In this document: piece after piece, positions 11,146 through 17,457 of the stretch
Layout: every line of letters starts with the position of its first letter
Position numbering within the stretch: position 1 is the stretch's first letter
NCBI GenBank assembly: GCA_947645675.1
Contig: CANSDP010000008.1
Span: 1 to 64,000, forward strand
Source: an uncultured Bacillota bacterium
Lineage (GTDB): Bacteria > Bacillota > Clostridia > Oscillospirales > Oscillospiraceae
Length of the DNA: 64,000 bases
Reading direction: 5' to 3'
Made by a program: the position numbers and the translations under genes
Notes under the pieces: model-generated
The model's input: the letters and a program-made list of their open reading frames with translations, nothing else
What the model was told of the DNA's origin: nothing
Databases searched by the model: none

Positions 11146-11685
11146 ATGACACGGGACGATTTGAAGCGTTTTCAGGCGCTGGACATTGATTTTTCCGCCA
11201 TTGGCCTGGAGTGGGGCGGCCAGTTCTGCGATTACTTCTGTACTCCTATAGAAGCCGAGCCGGTGGGGGCCATCGGCTGTGACGGGGTCCACTTCATTCT
11301 TCTGCCTGGGGACGAGCGGGTGTTCTGTGTGGACCCGGCCATGGGGGAGGAGGGAAAGTTTGTCCTTCCTGTGGCCGGGGACTTCCGAGAATTTCTCTCC
11401 TTTGTCGTCTTCTGCCGGGACGCCAACCCCCTCTCCCAAATCTGGTGGATGGACGAGGCGAGGTTTCGTCAGCTGCTCCGGGAAGATGCTGAGCGAACCT
11501 GGCCCGGCTGTGAGGAGTGTTTCACCCGAAATAATGCTGCCCTGTCTGCCATTACCCGGGAGTTTGACCTGGCCCCCGCCGATCCCTTTGAGAAAGTAAA
11601 GGCCCTTCAGGCCAGCTTCGACCCGTCGGTGCTGCATTTTTCCGACGAGTACTACGATGTGCTGGGCCTGGAGCGGCCGGAATAA
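11146..11685 (+). CDS. uncharacterised protein downstream of alaS
   Basis: This 179-residue soluble protein has no signal peptide or membrane segment. It starts 3 bp after the alaS stop and so is likely translationally coupled. I do not recognise the family. Its overall pattern (aromatic-rich N-terminal half with WGGQFCDYF, a strand-like HFILLPGDERVFCVDP, then helices) is loosely reminiscent of SMI1/KNR4 (SUKH) proteins, but no decisive motif is visible. It may be expressed under T-box control by read-through from alaS. Confidence 0.7.
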   Translation: MTRDDLKRFQALDIDFSAIGLEWGGQFCDYFCTPIEAEPVGAIGCDGVHFILLPGDERVFCVDPAMGEEGKFVLPVAGDFREFLSFVVFCRDANPLSQIWWMDEARFRQLLREDAERTWPGCEECFTRNNAALSAITREFDLAPADPFEKVKALQASFDPSVLHFSDEYYDVLGLERPE

Positions 11686-11698
11686 GGAGGTTTTGTCC

Positions 11699-11872
11699 AT
11701 GCTTCCCCAGGACCCGATTATTTTACTCAGCTACGTCAACACCAAGCTCCGGGACGAGTACTCCAGCCTGGACGAGCTGTGCGCCGCCCTGGACGCCGGC
11801 CGGGAGGAGCTTGTCCGCAAGCTGGGAGCCGTGGGCTATGCCTACGACGAGGAGAAAAACCGCTTTTTGTAA
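11699..11872 (+). CDS. DUF4250 domain protein
   Basis: This 57-residue protein reads LPQDPIILLSYVNTKLRDEY at the N-terminus and VGYAYDEEKN near the C-terminus, the DUF4250 pattern common in Clostridia. It looks like a small helical protein with an HTH-like arrangement; its function is unknown. The strong RBS AAGGAGG lies 8 bases upstream of ATG 11699. It sits between the alaS-linked gene and the DUF4272 gene with short gaps, so it is probably in one operon with them. Confidence 0.88.
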   Translation: MLPQDPIILLSYVNTKLRDEYSSLDELCAALDAGREELVRKLGAVGYAYDEEKNRFL

Positions 11873-11884
11873 GGAGGAAACGCC

Positions 11885-13132
11885 ATGGGACTGTTCGACA
11901 AAAATAAGAAGCCCAAGGAGCCGCCCAGGCAGCAGCGCTCCGGGGTGATGGAGCTGATCTTCTGCCCCGCTGAGAGCTTGGAGCATATCATGGGCCGGAT
12001 TGAGTCTGCCCTGGGAGTGCACAGCCCCGGCACAGGCAACCGGATCAGCATTTACCAGGATGACATGCACATCGACTTCACCGGCTTTGTCGCGGACAAG
12101 GAGACGGAGAATGGAAAAAAGGCCCAGGAGCAGCTCCAGGGGGTGTGGGCCTACTTCCGGCAGGTGGAGACGGAACACATCGACATCCAGCGCAACCTGC
12201 TCTATCACCTGCGCCAGTGCCAGGGGATGGTGTCGGTGAACGCCGTCTACGACGGCCCCCAGAACGCGGACAAGGAGGGGGCCATCTCCGAGCGGATGGG
12301 GGTGGTGACAGCGGCGCTCCAGGGGGTGCTGACCTGGGGGATGGACGCCCTGGTGGATCCGGCGGGGAAAATCATTCTGAGCAAGGACGGGAAAAGCGAT
12401 CTGGAGTACTACATGCCCTCTGAGGTCCCCATCCCGGCGGACTGGGCCAAGGACGCGCCCCCGGAGGCGGTGGAGCGGCGAAACAAGTCGATGGCCCTGC
12501 TGCGGGACCGGCACATCTACGTCACCCCCTGGCTGCCCCTGCTGTGGGAGCGTGCGGAGGAGCCGGGCCGTACCGTGGAGGAGGTCTGCGGCAGGGCGGC
12601 GGCCCTGCTTATCGTGTCTCTCTACTCCGAGTGCCGGGTGGGGGAGCACATGTCCTATGAGAAGGCCCGGGAGTTTGTGGCCCCCATCATCGAAAGCTAT
12701 GGGGCGGAGAAGTTTTTCTCTCCGGACGAAAAGGCGTATCTGGACGACCCCGATTCTACCGAGCAGACCCAGATCCAGTACGCCTGGCAGTATGAAAACC
12801 TGTGGGTGATGGAGTGGGCCCTGGGCCTCACCGACGACCTGTTCTGGCCCACCCGTATCTGCGACGTGCCCGGCACGGTGCGGCTGCTGAAGGACTGCCA
12901 GACTATGGAGGATCTGCTGGCGGCGGCCAAGCTGCGCCCCCGGAAGGAGCTGCTGGACCAGGCCGACCTGATCTACCGCCTGCACTGGGCCTGCGTGGAC
13001 GCCCGGGTGATGAACATGCCCGCCCCCCAGGGGCTGGAGGAGGGCGTGGTCATGGAGCGCCACCGGGCTCTGTTCTGGCTGGCAGGCTGCGACGAGATGT
13101 GTCCATGGGACGAAGTGGATCTGTCTACTTAG
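11885..13132 (+). CDS. DUF4272 domain protein
   Basis: This cytoplasmic protein of 415 residues has the DUF4272 core in its middle: RRNKSMALLRDRHIYVTPWLPLL near residues 197-220, followed by a run of helices. The first 60 residues are charged and may be disordered. Function is unknown; family members are scattered in bacteria and sometimes sit near surface or toxin-immunity loci, which is not the case here. The RBS AAGGAGGAAACGCC precedes ATG 11885. A hairpin terminator follows. Confidence 0.85.
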   Translation: MGLFDKNKKPKEPPRQQRSGVMELIFCPAESLEHIMGRIESALGVHSPGTGNRISIYQDDMHIDFTGFVADKETENGKKAQEQLQGVWAYFRQVETEHIDIQRNLLYHLRQCQGMVSVNAVYDGPQNADKEGAISERMGVVTAALQGVLTWGMDALVDPAGKIILSKDGKSDLEYYMPSEVPIPADWAKDAPPEAVERRNKSMALLRDRHIYVTPWLPLLWERAEEPGRTVEEVCGRAAALLIVSLYSECRVGEHMSYEKAREFVAPIIESYGAEKFFSPDEKAYLDDPDSTEQTQIQYAWQYENLWVMEWALGLTDDLFWPTRICDVPGTVRLLKDCQTMEDLLAAAKLRPRKELLDQADLIYRLHWACVDARVMNMPAPQGLEEGVVMERHRALFWLAGCDEMCPWDEVDLST

Positions 13133-13136
13133 CTGA

Positions 13137-13178
13137 AAACCGGCTGGCCAGTTGGCCAGCCGGTTAAAATTTTTTTAA
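13137..13178 (+). terminator. intrinsic terminator after the alaS operon
   Basis: AACCGGCTGGCC pairs with GGCCAGCCGGTT (13138-13165), followed by an A4-T7 stretch. This gives a strong stem and U-run. Confidence 0.88.
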
Positions 13179-13246
13179 AGATTCTCAACAATTTCCCTTC
13201 CCCAATCGTGTAACAGACAGAAGGGACAGAAAGGAGGCGGAGACGG

Positions 13247-13738
13247 ATGGCCTCATACAGCCGGGAGGAAATCGAAACAATTTACCGGCGGAATTTCAAG
13301 CTGGTGTATCAAATCTGCCTGGTGCTGATGAAAAACGTGCCCGACGCCGAGGACGCCGCCCAGACTGTCTTTCACAAGGTGATGGAGCGGGGCGAGGCCT
13401 TTCATGATCCGGAGCATGAGCGGGCCTGGCTCATCGTCACCGCCCGGAACGAGTGCCGGGACCAGCTGAAGCACTGGTGGCGCAGGTGCCGGGAGGACGC
13501 TTCCGCCCTGGAGACCCTGACCTGGGAGGAGCCGTCGGACGGCCTGGTCTGGGAGCAGGTGGCCGCTCTGCCGGAGAAGCACCGGCTGGTGCTGTTCCTC
13601 CACTACTACCAGGGCTACACCACCGATGAGATCGCCGGTCTTCTGAAGGAAAATCCCTCCACGGTGCGCTCCCGGCTGGTCCAGGCGCGGAAAAAGCTAA
13701 AATTGCGATTGGAGGCGGAAGGCTATGGAACCCCGTGA
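13247..13738 (+). CDS. ECF-type RNA polymerase sigma factor
   Basis: This 163-residue sigma-70 family ECF factor has region 2 (YRRNFKLVYQICLVLMKNVPDAEDAAQTVFHKV) in the first half. Region 4 with HTH (LVLFLHYYQGYTTDEIAGLLKENPSTVRSRLVQARKKL) is in the second. The RBS AAGGAGG lies just before ATG 13247. Its 3' end overlaps the next gene by 14 bp, so the two are coupled. The upstream segment 13185-13215 (CAACAATTTCCC...TCGTGTAA) could be an autoregulated ECF promoter, but this is only a suggestion. Confidence 0.93.
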   Translation: MASYSREEIETIYRRNFKLVYQICLVLMKNVPDAEDAAQTVFHKVMERGEAFHDPEHERAWLIVTARNECRDQLKHWWRRCREDASALETLTWEEPSDGLVWEQVAALPEKHRLVLFLHYYQGYTTDEIAGLLKENPSTVRSRLVQARKKLKLRLEAEGYGTP

Positions 13739-14867
13739 CTTGAACCGTATGTTTGACCGGCTGGCTCCCACAGCGGACCAGGAACAGGCCGTGCTGGACC
13801 GCCTTCTCCAGACGGAAAGGAAGGACAGACCGATGAAAAAATTGAAAAAGCTGACTGTGATCGGCGTCGCCGCCGCCCTGATGGTCATCTCCTGCGCCGC
13901 CGCCGTGGTGACGGGCATCGACCAGCGGCTGCTGGACTACTTCGGCGGCGGAACGCAGGTGGAAGAGCTGCTTCTGCCCGGCGCTATGGCGGTGGATGTC
14001 TCCACCGAGGACAACGGAGCCGTGCTCCATATCACCCAGGTGCTGCGGGACCGGTACAATATCACGGTGCTGGGCGACTTCACCGCCCCCGAGGGGACGG
14101 TGCTGGACGCAGAAGGGACGGAGCGCTCCTTCGCCGGGTTCTCGCTCGACGATGAGGGTGTGCTGTTTTTTAACTCGGATGGAATGCCGGTAGGCGGAGA
14201 AATTGCGGACGGCTATGCCTACACCTGCCGTTGGCGGCTTCTGGATGATGGAAACCCGAAGGACAACCACCTGTCATTGCTGTTTCATCTGACGGTACCG
14301 GAGGGACTGAAGGGAGAACTGGATATCGCTTCGTTCCGCATAGCGGCGGAGGACCCATGGATGGTTGAACGGTACACGGGGGCGGTCGATCTTCTGTATG
14401 CCGGAAACTGGTCCTTGGAGGTCCCCCTGCCCCAGAAGGACATGGGCTATACCCAGAAGTTCGACCAGAACGTGGGCGAGCTGGACGGTTCGGCGATCCG
14501 GCTGAAGGAGGTCTACCTCTCCCCGGTTACCCTGATGGTTACCCTGGAGCGGGAGAGCGACCTGACGGGCGCGGATGCGAAGACGTCCATGCGCTGGTTT
14601 TTCGCTCTGGACGGCGAACACTTTGCCGCGGCCAACGGATATGAGCCGGCCATTGACCGAACGATTCTCACTGACCGGGACGGGAATGAAATTCCGCTGG
14701 AATGTATTGGCGGTTCCGCCAATTTGGCAAACCTGAAACAGCAATACTACCCCTTCCGGTTAGCCGAAGCCGCCAGCGTGGAGCGGCTCCAGGGCGGGAC
14801 CCTCACGCTGAAAATCGAGGACGGGAGCGTGGATATCCCCTTGGACGGGCTGGTTCCGGTGGGATAA
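13725..14867 (+). CDS. DUF4179-type membrane-anchored anti-sigma partner
   Basis: This protein has 380 residues. A cytoplasmic N-terminus of about 38 residues is followed by one membrane segment (VIGVAAALMVISCAAAVV, near residues 45-62), then a large extracytoplasmic part rich in beta strands. This is the architecture of DUF4179 proteins found beside ECF sigma factors, which are thought to be anti-sigma factors or surface sensors. The first 38 residues would contact the sigma factor (inference). It overlaps the sigma gene and is followed by a terminator. Confidence 0.85.
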   Translation: MEPRDLNRMFDRLAPTADQEQAVLDRLLQTERKDRPMKKLKKLTVIGVAAALMVISCAAAVVTGIDQRLLDYFGGGTQVEELLLPGAMAVDVSTEDNGAVLHITQVLRDRYNITVLGDFTAPEGTVLDAEGTERSFAGFSLDDEGVLFFNSDGMPVGGEIADGYAYTCRWRLLDDGNPKDNHLSLLFHLTVPEGLKGELDIASFRIAAEDPWMVERYTGAVDLLYAGNWSLEVPLPQKDMGYTQKFDQNVGELDGSAIRLKEVYLSPVTLMVTLERESDLTGADAKTSMRWFFALDGEHFAAANGYEPAIDRTILTDRDGNEIPLECIGGSANLANLKQQYYPFRLAEAASVERLQGGTLTLKIEDGSVDIPLDGLVPVG

Positions 14868-14907
14868 GCGCCTCCCTCCTCAAGGGAGTCTTACCGGCTG
14901 AGCTCAT

Positions 14908-14946
14908 AAAAAATGACGCCTTCCTCAGAGGGGGCGTCATTTTTTT
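14908..14946 (+). terminator. intrinsic terminator after the ECF sigma operon
   Basis: ATGACGCC (14913-14920) pairs with GGCGTCAT (14933-14940), flanked by an A-run and seven T. Confidence 0.88.
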
Positions 14947-14959
14947 GGAAAAATCAAGC

Positions 14960-14988
14960 TTTACCGGGTTGGGTATTTGTGATATACT
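14960..14988 (+). promoter_or_regulatory. sigma-A promoter for the Nudix-walR unit
   Basis: TTTACC (14960-14965) and TATACT (14983-14988) have a 17-base spacer, with TGA forming an extended -10. Confidence 0.7.
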
Positions 14989-15028
14989 AACTGTAACTGA
15001 GCCCAAAATTCTCAAGGAGGAGCGCGTT

Positions 15029-15571
15029 ATGGACCTGACAGAGCGGATGGTAAGCAGTGAGACGATTTTCGAGGGCAAGATCATCAAGGTGACCCTGGAC
15101 CAGGCGCGGCTGCCCAACGGCAGTCTGGCGGCCCGGGAGGTGGTCTACCATCCCGGCGGGGTGGCGGTGCTGGCCCTGGACGGGGACAACACCGTATATC
15201 TGGTCAAGCAGTTCCGCTATCCGATCCAGGAGCTGCTTTTGGAGCTGCCCGCGGGCAAGCTGGACCACGGGTCGGAGGAGGACGCCCTGCTGGGGGCTCA
15301 GCGGGAGCTGAGCGAGGAGACCGGCCTGGAGGCGGCGAAATGGACCTATCTGGGCTACACCCTGGCCTCCCCCGGTTTCTGCACGGAGGCCCTTCATATG
15401 TATCTGGCTCAGGACCTGACCCGGAAGGGACAGCACCTGGACGAGGACGAATTTCTGGACGTGGTGACCATGCCCTTTGACCAGCTGGTCGGGCAGGTGA
15501 TGGACGGAACCATCACCGACGGCAAAACGGTGTCCGCCACGCTGAAGGTAAAGGTCCTGCTGGGCCTGTAA
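15029..15571 (+). CDS. Nudix hydrolase, ADP-ribose pyrophosphatase type
   Basis: This 180-residue Nudix enzyme is of the ADP-ribose diphosphatase group, splitting ADP-ribose into AMP and ribose 5-phosphate. LVKQFRYPIQELLLELPAGKLD precedes the Nudix box, whose acidic helix is RELSEETG. Compared with the consensus GX5EX7REUXEEXGU, there appear to be two extra residues between the first Gly and first Glu (GKLDHGSEED). ATG 15029 has AAGGAGGAGCG upstream; the frame stays open further upstream, through a terminator, which I reject as coding. It lies 22 bp before walR and is likely co-transcribed. Confidence 0.9.
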   Translation: MDLTERMVSSETIFEGKIIKVTLDQARLPNGSLAAREVVYHPGGVAVLALDGDNTVYLVKQFRYPIQELLLELPAGKLDHGSEEDALLGAQRELSEETGLEAAKWTYLGYTLASPGFCTEALHMYLAQDLTRKGQHLDEDEFLDVVTMPFDQLVGQVMDGTITDGKTVSATLKVKVLLGL

Positions 15572-15593
15572 GACTGAAAAAGGAGATCGCGCA

Positions 15594-16298
15594 ATGGGAA
15601 AGACCGTCTTAATTGTAGAGGACGAGCAGAGCATTGTGGACATTCTGTCCTATATTCTGACCAAGGAGGGCTACGACACCCTGGAGGCCCTGGACGGCCC
15701 CACCGGCCTTCAGCTGGCCCTGGAGCAGAACCCGGACCTGGTTCTGCTGGACCTGATGCTGCCCAAAATGGACGGCTTTGAGGTCTGCGAAAAAATCCGG
15801 GCGGCGGGGTCCATGGTGCCCATCGTCATGCTCACCGCCCGGGAGGAGGAGGACGACAAGGTCCGGGGCCTGGAGCTGGGGGCGGACGACTATATCATCA
15901 AGCCCTTTAAAAACCGGGAACTAGTCGCCCGGGTGAAGGCCAACATCCGCCGGATGGCAATGACCGCCCCCATCCCCCCGGCCCAGCCCGCCCCGGGGCT
16001 GACTCTGGGCGAGCGCCTGCGGGTGGACGAGGACCGGGCCGCCGTGTTCAAGGACGGCGCGCCCCTGGACCTGACCCAGCGGGAGTACGACCTGATCCGC
16101 TTCCTGGCCGCCCGGCCGGGGAAGGTGTTCTCCCGGGAGGCTCTGATGGAGCACGTGTGGAATTACGAGGGCTATGTGGGCGACGTCCGGGCGGTGGACG
16201 TGGCCGTCCGCCGCCTGCGGGAGAAAATCGAGGACGACCCGGGGGCCCCCGTGTTCATCAAGACCAAGCGGGGGATGGGGTATTATTTCGGGGAGTGA
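15594..16298 (+). CDS. walR: WalR-like response regulator (OmpR/PhoB family)
   Basis: This 234-residue regulator has a receiver domain with the acidic pocket VEDE, phospho-acceptor Asp53 (LVLLDLML), the Thr/Ala switch at MLTARE and the Lys in IIKPF. A winged-helix DNA-binding domain follows (LTQREYDLIRFLAARPGKVFSRE...DVAVRRLREKIE). The assignment to WalR (YycF, master regulator of cell-wall metabolism) rests on the walK-yycH-yycI genes that resume at 17458. Unusually, 1.16 kb of other sequence separates the regulator from its kinase. Confidence 0.9.
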   Translation: MGKTVLIVEDEQSIVDILSYILTKEGYDTLEALDGPTGLQLALEQNPDLVLLDLMLPKMDGFEVCEKIRAAGSMVPIVMLTAREEEDDKVRGLELGADDYIIKPFKNRELVARVKANIRRMAMTAPIPPAQPAPGLTLGERLRVDEDRAAVFKDGAPLDLTQREYDLIRFLAARPGKVFSREALMEHVWNYEGYVGDVRAVDVAVRRLREKIEDDPGAPVFIKTKRGMGYYFGE

Positions 16299-16312
16299 CG
16301 GGAGACACCGTG

Positions 16313-16384
16313 TGTAGGGGCAGATATCATCCGCCCGCCTGCGGTGCGTCCGTTTCCTGCGGGCGGATGATATCCGCCCCTACA
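16313..16384. repeat. TGTAGGGGCGG palindromic element, near-perfect copy
   Basis: Inverted arms of 26 bases, 16313-16338 and 16359-16384, differ at one position. The left arm starts TGTAGGGGCAGATATC and the right arm ends GATATCCGCCCCTACA. The 20-base centre is unrelated. It lies 15 bp after walR and could fold into a long hairpin. The right end supplies the TAG stop of the minus-strand gene at 16380. No transposase is nearby; it looks like a non-autonomous MITE or REP-like element. Confidence 0.85.
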
Positions 16385-16643
16385 GACCAAGCGCCCGGGC
16401 CATCTCCCCGCGCAGGCCGAGGCCCAGGGAGTAATAGGACTGGACCTCATATTCGCTGTAGCGCATGAGCTGGGTGAAATATTGGTCGTACAGCTCAGGC
16501 CCGGCGGCGGCCCGGACCTGCTTCGCCAGGTCGCTGTATGCGTGCTCGGCCTCGGAAAATCCAGGCAGGGTCTTCCGCAGACGGTCCGCCGCCTCGTCTA
16601 TCTCAACGTTTTTCCAAAGCAGTTCGGTAAGAAGCTCTTGCAT
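16380..16643 (-). CDS. small helical protein, DUF6809-like, next to an XRE regulator
   Basis: This 87-residue all-helical protein begins QELLTELLWKNVEIDEAADRLRK and ends EVQSYYSLGLGLRGEMARAL. The C-terminal part, with an aromatic/glycine GLGLR stretch, resembles the DUF6809 family of small clostridial proteins (moderate recognition). It is divergent from the XRE gene. A perfect-spacing promoter on the minus strand (16683-16711) lies upstream and the RBS GAGGTGA is appropriate. Its TAG stop comes from the end of the palindromic repeat, so the true ancestral C-terminus may have differed. Confidence 0.75.
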   Translation of the reverse strand: MQELLTELLWKNVEIDEAADRLRKTLPGFSEAEHAYSDLAKQVRAAAGPELYDQYFTQLMRYSEYEVQSYYSLGLGLRGEMARALGL

Positions 16644-16664
16644 TTTGGAGTCACCTCATTTATA

Positions 16665-16711
16665 TTTCTTTAAGCAAGTAATAGTATATGCTTTCTTTAA
16701 GTAGCTGTCAA
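16665..16711 (-). promoter_or_regulatory. sigma-A promoter with two candidate XRE operator sites
   Basis: On the minus strand TTGACA (16706-16711) and TATACT (16683-16688) have a 17-base spacer, reading into the 87-residue gene. A 10-base direct repeat, TTTCTTTAAG, occurs at 16665-16674 and 16692-16701. Each copy holds the semi-palindrome CTTTAAG; one lies in the promoter spacer and one just past the -10. This arrangement suits repression by the adjacent XRE protein (inference). Confidence 0.7.
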
Positions 16712-16729
16712 GGCCCTGGAGGTAAAATT

Positions 16730-16948
16730 ATGGCAAAGTTTTGTGAACGTATCAAGGCGCTTCGTATTGAACGAGGGCTGAAACAGCGTGAGATGGCAAA
16801 ACAGTTCGGTCTAGCGCTGAGTTCCTACCAGGCTTATGAATATGCGACCAGATATCCAGAGTTCCCCGGCCTGATTGCCATTGCTGATTTTTTCGACGTC
16901 AGCCTGGATTACCTGGTCGGGCGCTCAGACGTGAGAGAGCGCCAATAA
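16730..16948 (+). CDS. XRE-family HTH transcriptional regulator
   Basis: This 72-residue protein is essentially a single lambda-repressor-like HTH. It runs IKALRIERGLKQREMAKQFGLALSSYQAYE, then the YPEFPGLIAIADFFDVSLDYLVGRSD ending typical of small clostridial Cro/CI proteins. ATG 16730 has GGAGGTAAAATT upstream; the frame extends 42 bases further upstream without an RBS. The gene is visibly more AT-rich than its neighbours, which suggests transfer together with the 87-residue gene into the space between walR and walK. Confidence 0.9.
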   Translation: MAKFCERIKALRIERGLKQREMAKQFGLALSSYQAYEYATRYPEFPGLIAIADFFDVSLDYLVGRSDVRERQ

Positions 16949-16973
16949 CCCCCGTCCCGCCCGCAGGCGGCCT

Positions 16974-17151
16974 GGCTCCTTTTGAAAGGAGCTGTCAGCG
17001 GAGCTGACTGAGGATTGCGTTTTGCGAAGCAAAACATACGAAGTAAACAAGATTTGCACAACCCTCGTTTGCTTCGCACATTTCGCCTGCGGCGAAATCA
17101 ATCCTCCGCCCCAGTTTGCGAACTGGGGCACCTCCTTTCAAAAGGAGGCTG
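16974..17151. repeat. long variant of the CTCC-type composite hairpin repeat (reverse orientation)
   Basis: Read on the minus strand this begins GCCTCCTTTTGAAAGGAGG. It continues with a GCCCCAGTTCGCAAACTGGGGC hairpin and GGAGGATT, then an AT-rich centre containing two GCGAAGCAAA-type hairpins. It ends with CAATCCTCAGTCAGCTCCGCTGACAGCTCC and a CTTTCAAAAGGAGCC hairpin. The CAGTCAGC...GCTGACAGCTCC block is shared with the elements at 1-88, 17289-17421 and 32919-33029. No coding frame is convincing in it. Confidence 0.75.
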
Positions 17152-17173
17152 GCCCGCTGCGGCGGGGACGTAG

Positions 17174-17260
17174 GATGTAGGGCGCGACGACCTCGGCGCG
17201 CCGTCCCCCGAGGGCACCCTGCTCTCCGTGGACGGCGGGCCGAGTCGTCCCGCCCTACGG
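17174..17260. repeat. GTAGGGCG palindromic element, diverged copy
   Basis: A left arm starting TGTAGGGCGCGACGACCTCG (17176 on) faces a right arm ending CGAGTCGTCCCGCCCTAC (to 17258). The arms are about 26 bases and imperfectly complementary. The right arm is almost identical to a lone half-element at 46400-46423. The whole interval 16949-17457 between the XRE gene and walK (509 bases) consists of this copy and the two composite repeats either side, with no gene. Confidence 0.7.
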
Positions 17261-17288
17261 AGAGCCCCCGTCCCGCCCGCAGGCGGCA

Positions 17289-17421
17289 AGGCCTCCCTCT
17301 CTGAGGGAGGTGGCACGGCGAAGCCGTGACGGAAGGAGTCCCCAGAGGGCAGCGGCCTTCGAGAGGACTCCCTCAGTCACCGCCTGCGGCGGCGACAGCT
17401 CCCTCGGAGAGGGAGCCTTTT
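17289..17421. repeat. CTCCCTC-family composite hairpin repeat, complete copy
   Basis: A CCTCCCTCTCTGAGGGAGG hairpin is followed by GGCACGGCGAAGCCGTGACGG, a GGAGTC...GACTCC stem, CTCAGTCACCGCCTGCGGCGGCGACAGC and a CTCCCTCGGAGAGGGAG hairpin with CTTTTT. It ends 37 bp before walK. The final hairpin resembles a terminator facing walK, which would matter for read-through from walR. Confidence 0.85.
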
Positions 17422-17457
17422 TAGACGTAAGAAGATAGCTGAGAGGAGGTCCCGCCA

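Noticed and set aside
16949-17457. CRISPR-like or coding content in the repeat island
   Set aside because: The repeats are inverted and composite, not regularly spaced direct repeats with spacers, and no open frame has an RBS.
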